From Isoptericola cucumis (lineage in GTDB: Bacteria; Actinomycetota; Actinomycetes; Actinomycetales; Cellulomonadaceae), in the NCBI RefSeq assembly GCF_014635665.1, contig NZ_BMDG01000002.1, positions 395,772-459,771 on the forward strand: a DNA stretch of 64,000 nucleotides. The letters are read 5' to 3'. Each line of letters opens with the position of its first letter. Positions within the stretch are counted from its first letter, which is position 1. Below, in pieces: positions 60,557 to 64,000 of the stretch. The notes beneath the pieces were generated by a model. It had not been told where the DNA came from and searched no databases. It saw only the letters and a list, made by a program, of their open reading frames with translations. The position numbers were made by a program, and so were the translations under genes.

Positions 60557-61746
60557 GGCGGGTGCGCCGGGTCGCGTTCTTCGGCGAGACGGGCATCGGC
60601 AACCACGGGAACGACGCCTCGCTGGCCGCGGGCCTGGCGCTGCTCGACGGTACGGGCGTGCGTCCGCTGGCGGTGGCGCAGCTGCCTGCCGTGGTGGCGG
60701 CCGAGCATGGCGTCGAGGCCGTGGAGATCCGTTGCCCGAGCGGCCCGCGCCACGGGCTGAGCAGCCTCGCGGGCCGGGTGGCCGACGTGCTGCACCTGGG
60801 CCGTACGGTGCGGTCGGTGGACGCCGTCGTCGTGCCCGGCACGGGGATCTTCGAGGGGCAGGGGCAGCGCCCGCGCGGCATCCCGTTCTCGCTGTTCTGG
60901 CTCGCCGCCTGGGCGCGCCTGCACCGCCGACCCCTGCTGCTGCTCAGCGTGGGGGTCGACGGCCAGGGGTCCCCCGGCGTGCGCTGGTTCTTCGCCCGGA
61001 CGCTCGCGTGGGCGGACGTCGTGACCGTGCGCGACGACGGGTCGGCCCGCGCGCTGGCCGCGCTCGGGGTGCGGCGGGCGGCGGCGGTGGTGCCCGACCT
61101 CGTGCTGCGCCGGGACCCCGTCACCGCGCCGCCGGCCCGCGGGACCGGGGAGACGGACCCGCTGGTCGCCGTCGGGGTCATGGACTGGGGCGGCACCGAG
61201 CGCGACGCCGACCGGGAGCGCTGCACCGGCCGCGCCGTCGTGCTCGTGCGTGCTCTGCTCGGCACGGGGGCCCGCGTGCGGGTCGTGACCGGCGAGGAGC
61301 TGGACCTGCGCGTCGCCCGCGAGGTGGTGCGCCGGGTGCGCGCCGGCGACCCGGGGGCCGCCGTCGAGCTGAGCGAGGCACGCACCGTGGAGGACGTCGC
61401 GCACGCGCTCGGCGGGTGCCACGCGCTGGTCGCCGCGCGCTACCACAACCTGGTCGCCGCGGTGGGCGAGGGGGTGCCGGTCGTCGCCACGGGGTACGGG
61501 CCCAAGCAGGCGTCGCTCGTGGCGCACTACGCCCCGCCCGGCCAGGGCGCGGAGCGGTCGCACGACCGCGACACGTTCGACCCGGCGGCCGTCGTCGCCC
61601 AGGTGCGCGACATCCTGGCCGACCACGACGCGGAGTCGGCGCACGTGCGCGCCGTCGCGGACGCCGACCGCGCCGCCGTCCGCGCGCAGGAGGACCGCGT
61701 GCGTCAGCTGCTCGGGATCCGCGCCCGGGAGCCGGCGACGCCGTGA
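60553..61746 (+). CDS. Polysaccharide pyruvyl transferase family protein (second copy)
   Basis: 397 residues from GTG 60553. Same family as the product of 58221-59642: VAFFGETGIGNHGNDASLAAGLALL, VVVPGTGIFEGQGQRPRG, LLLLSVGVDGQGSPGVRWFFARTLAWADVVTVRDDGSARAL, and the terminal motif LVAARYHNLVAAVGEGVPVVATGYGPKQASLV. It lacks the Ser-Glu-Arg insert. The N-terminal halves of the two copies are clearly related (GxxGNxGNDAS), suggesting ancient duplication and division of labour. Confidence 0.88.
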   Translation: MRRVRRVAFFGETGIGNHGNDASLAAGLALLDGTGVRPLAVAQLPAVVAAEHGVEAVEIRCPSGPRHGLSSLAGRVADVLHLGRTVRSVDAVVVPGTGIFEGQGQRPRGIPFSLFWLAAWARLHRRPLLLLSVGVDGQGSPGVRWFFARTLAWADVVTVRDDGSARALAALGVRRAAAVVPDLVLRRDPVTAPPARGTGETDPLVAVGVMDWGGTERDADRERCTGRAVVLVRALLGTGARVRVVTGEELDLRVAREVVRRVRAGDPGAAVELSEARTVEDVAHALGGCHALVAARYHNLVAAVGEGVPVVATGYGPKQASLVAHYAPPGQGAERSHDRDTFDPAAVVAQVRDILADHDAESAHVRAVADADRAAVRAQEDRVRQLLGIRAREPATP

Positions 61747-63185
61747 ACCGGCGGCTCGCGGCACGCACCGCCGCGGTGCTGGCCGCTGTGCTGGCCGCAG
61801 TGGCGGTCGCCGTCCTGGTGGTCCTCGGCGGGTACCAGGCGCTCCGTCCCGAGCGGGCGGCGCCGGAGCCGTCGAGCGGGCCCGCGGCCGCCGCCCCCGC
61901 GACCTCGGGCGCCCCGACGGCGTCGCCGCGGGCGGACGGCGGGACGCGGTTCGTCACGGCCGTCTCGGGCGACGGCCGGTACTTCGTGGACCAGGACGGC
62001 GACCCGGTGCTGGTGCGCGGCGACTCGCCGTGGTCGCTGCTGGTGGACCTGCGGCCCGACGAGGCCGAGACGTACCTGACCGCCCGGGCGGAGCAGGGCT
62101 TCAACACCCTGGTCGTGTCGCTGCTGGGCAACCCGATGAACGGCGGGGTCACCGCGGACGGCGCCACGGTCGACGGGCTGCTCCCGTTCGCCCAGGGCGA
62201 CGTCACGGGCTGGCACGAGCCGTACTGGGACCGGGCGCACGCCACCCTGGCGCGGGCGGCCGACCTCGGGCTCACCGTCCTGCTGTACCCGGTGGACAGC
62301 TGGACGGTCGAGGAGCCGTTCGGCTCGCCGTCCGTCGAGGACTGCCGCGCGTACGGCGCGCAGGTGGGCGAGTGGGCTGCGGACCTGCCGAACGTCCTGT
62401 GGATGGCGGGCGGCGACTACACGCCGAGCCCGGAGCACGACGCGTGCTTCGAGGCGGTGCAGGAGGGGATCCGGTCCACCGGCGACGACCGGCCGTTCTC
62501 CGCCCAGCTGATCACGGTGCGGTTCGCCGGTCAGGACCCGCACTGGGGTCCGCTCGTCGACTGGGACTTCGTGTACTCGTACCAGCCGGTGTACGAGGCC
62601 GTGCGCGAGGCGTACGACACCGGGCCCGTGCGGCCCGCCCTGCTCGCCGAGTCGAACTACGAGGGCGAGAACAACCTCGAGGACGAGCCCACGACCACCG
62701 AGACCCTGCGGCGCCAGGTGCTGTGGGCCGTCACGAGCGGGTCGCCGGGGGACGTGTTCGGCACCGACGACTGGGAGTTCCTGCCCGGCTGGCAGGGGCG
62801 GCTGCGCTCGGAGGGCGCGCAGCAGGTGGCGCGGCTGCGCGACGTCGTCGCGGCCCTGCCCTGGTGGACGCTGGTGCCGGACGACGGGTCACTGCTCGTC
62901 GGGGGAGCCAGCGGGAACCCGGAGGCCCTCGACCAGCTGGAGAGCGACCTCGCGACCGCGGCGGCGAGCCCCGACGGCGACCTCGCCCTCGTCTACGTGC
63001 CGACCGCCCGCACGGTCACGCTCGACCTCGACGGGCTCGCGGCGGGGGCTCAGGCCTGGTGGGTGGACCCGACGACCGGCGAGCCCGAGTCCGCCACCCT
63101 CGCCGCGTCGATGACCACGCCGGGCGCGAACGCCGACGGCGACCACGACTGGCTGCTGGTGCTGGGCACCCATCGGCCGTGGTGA
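61743..63185 (+). CDS. Membrane-anchored or secreted DUF4038 (apiosidase-like) glycoside hydrolase
   Basis: 480 residues from GTG 61743 (GTGA overlap). A hydrophobic N-terminal segment (about 10-32) acts as signal or anchor, then a Pro/Ala/Ser linker. The DUF4038 TIM barrel has RYFVDQDGDPVLVRGDSPWSLLVDL, QGFNTLVVSLLGNPMNGG, LPNVLWMAGGDYTPSPEHDACF, and RPALLAESNYEGENN, whose Glu is a probable catalytic residue. A C-terminal beta-domain (from about 390, ALVYVPTARTVTLDLDG) resembles the collagen-binding-like domain that often follows DUF4038. As the last gene of a biosynthetic operon it may trim or edit the exported polymer. Confidence 0.85.
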   Translation: MNRRLAARTAAVLAAVLAAVAVAVLVVLGGYQALRPERAAPEPSSGPAAAAPATSGAPTASPRADGGTRFVTAVSGDGRYFVDQDGDPVLVRGDSPWSLLVDLRPDEAETYLTARAEQGFNTLVVSLLGNPMNGGVTADGATVDGLLPFAQGDVTGWHEPYWDRAHATLARAADLGLTVLLYPVDSWTVEEPFGSPSVEDCRAYGAQVGEWAADLPNVLWMAGGDYTPSPEHDACFEAVQEGIRSTGDDRPFSAQLITVRFAGQDPHWGPLVDWDFVYSYQPVYEAVREAYDTGPVRPALLAESNYEGENNLEDEPTTTETLRRQVLWAVTSGSPGDVFGTDDWEFLPGWQGRLRSEGAQQVARLRDVVAALPWWTLVPDDGSLLVGGASGNPEALDQLESDLATAAASPDGDLALVYVPTARTVTLDLDGLAAGAQAWWVDPTTGEPESATLAASMTTPGANADGDHDWLLVLGTHRPW

Positions 63186-63246
63186 CGTCCGGATCGACCA
63201 GGCGATGGCGCCGCGACAGGTGGCCCGACTGCTGGTTACGGGTGGA

Positions 63247-63951
63247 CTAGCTGTACTGACCGGACAGGTTGGTCAATCGGGTGACTGGTGGCTTGTTCCC
63301 GCAGGCGGTGTGGGGTCGGTGGTGGTTGTACTCGTGGAGCCATCCTGGCAGGGCTGCGCGGCGTTCAGCCTCCGAGGTGTAGCAGCGGGCATATCCCCAT
63401 CCGTCGGCGAGGGTGCGATGGAAGCGTTCGATCTTGCCGTTGGTCTGGGGCCGGTAGGGGCGGGTGCGGGTGTGCCTGATCGCAAGCTCGAGACAGGTGT
63501 CATGCCACAGGTGAGAGCGATACGGGGCGCCGTTGTCCGACAGGACTCGTTCGGTCGTGATCCCGCGGGCGGCGAACCACGCCACGGCCCGGCGCAGGAC
63601 GCCCGTAGCGGTGACGGCGGTCTCGTCGTCGTGGACTTCGGCGTAGGCGACCCGGGAGTGGTCATCGATGACGGTGTGCACGAACGCGTGCCCCATCTTC
63701 GGGTTGTGGTGGGCGTTGCGCGGCTTGCCGGGCGTAGCGGCCCGATTCCGGTCGCCGCGGGTGCGACCGACGAACCTCCAGCCGCCGCCGTCGGGGATGT
63801 TCCCGAGTTTCTTGACATCCACGTGCAGCATCGCACCGGGATGGTCGTGCTCGTAGCGGCGCACCGGCTCGCCCGTGGCCCGGTCCACATGAGACAGGCG
63901 GTTGAGCCGGCAACGGACCAGGACCCGGTGGACGGTTGTCCCGCCCCGGGT
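63247..63951 (-). pseudogene. IS481-family transposase, N-terminally truncated
   Basis: The minus-strand frame carries most of an IS481 transposase: TTVHRVLVRCRLNRLSHVD, YEHDHPGAMLHVDVKKLGNIPDGGG (first catalytic Asp), ERVLSDNGAPYRS (second Asp), RPYRPQTNGKIERFHRTL (Glu), ending SGQYS at 63247. The DDE triad is intact. A TGA (63952-63954) lies three codons before the TTVHR segment, and the preceding sequence does not continue the helix-turn-helix region in this frame, so the N-terminus is lost or out of frame. A GTG at 63888 could start only a shortened product. Terminal inverted repeats were not identified. Confidence 0.8.
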
Positions 63952-64000
63952 TCAGTGGAGGCTCGATACTGACGCCTCGACGGTAGCCGGGGCGGTGTGG

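Noticed and set aside
63186..63246. Terminal inverted repeat of the IS481 element
   Set aside because: Only one end is in the window, so no inverted pair can be matched; a TGT-type end could not be assigned with confidence.

Overview
The window is very G+C-rich DNA (by eye above 70%), densely packed with genes. Starts are often GTG and stops mostly TGA, and neighbouring genes commonly share 4-bp ATGA/GTGA overlaps. The housekeeping order rpfB-like – ksgA – ispE on the left and tRNA-Gln – glmU – prs – rplY(ctc) – pth in the middle is typical of Actinobacteria. Together with secreted glycosidases (GH38, GH76, GH84, an acetylxylan-esterase-like enzyme) it suggests a polymer-degrading member of the Micrococcales (Cellulomonadaceae/Promicromonosporaceae type). 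That placement is an inference from gene order and composition, not from a search.

Layout. 1–2088: end of a cell-wall lytic enzyme, then ksgA and ispE. 2111–12209: a sugar-utilisation locus with a CE7-like esterase, a ROK repressor, a sugar ABC transporter (lipoprotein and two permeases), a GH38 alpha-mannosidase and a secreted GH76 endo-alpha-mannanase, with an AT-rich inverted repeat over the transporter promoter. 12255–16028: an ABC-F ATPase coupled to an Lrp/AsnC regulator, next to lysine 6-aminotransferase (lat). 16214–24812: a small alpha/beta hydrolase, then a seven-gene peptide ABC transporter operon ending in a class-I glutamine amidotransferase and a beta-lactamase-fold serine hydrolase that has no export signal. 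24790–28360: a MarR regulator with an MFS exporter split by one in-frame TGA, and a divergent hydrolase/TetR pair with twin operators. 28393–32949: a formaldehyde/formate oxidation cassette (FdhF-like molybdoenzyme, FdhD, FdhA). 33069–42259: a TetR regulator, tRNA-Gln(TTG), glmU-prs, a GH84 hexosaminidase, a GT2-GtrA protein, rplY with a long leader, and pth.

42397–63185 is a surface-polysaccharide locus of about 21 kb. It carries five proteins with glycosyltransferase domains (one a GT4–GT2 fusion), a Wzz/tyrosine-kinase-like protein whose ATP site is degenerate, a Wzy-like polymerase, an SDR epimerase, a C-methyltransferase-like protein lacking its zinc site, an RfbC-like epimerase, and a seven-gene translationally coupled run: class-III aminotransferase, sugar-1-phosphate cytidylyltransferase, PIG-L deacetylase, pyruvyltransferase, GT2, pyruvyltransferase, membrane-anchored DUF4038 glycosidase. 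This block is the best candidate for an undescribed system: it looks like a pathway for an amino- or pyruvyl-decorated CDP-sugar-derived polymer. No flippase, initiating sugar-phosphate transferase or dedicated CDP-glucose 4,6-dehydratase is visible. A broken IS481-type transposase closes the window.

Recurrent themes: several genes start 6 nt after a TAnnnT box (leaderless promoters); many gene 3' ends carry long perfect palindromes, two of which share a common core sequence; and short in-frame or intergenic tandem repeats are scattered through the polysaccharide locus.
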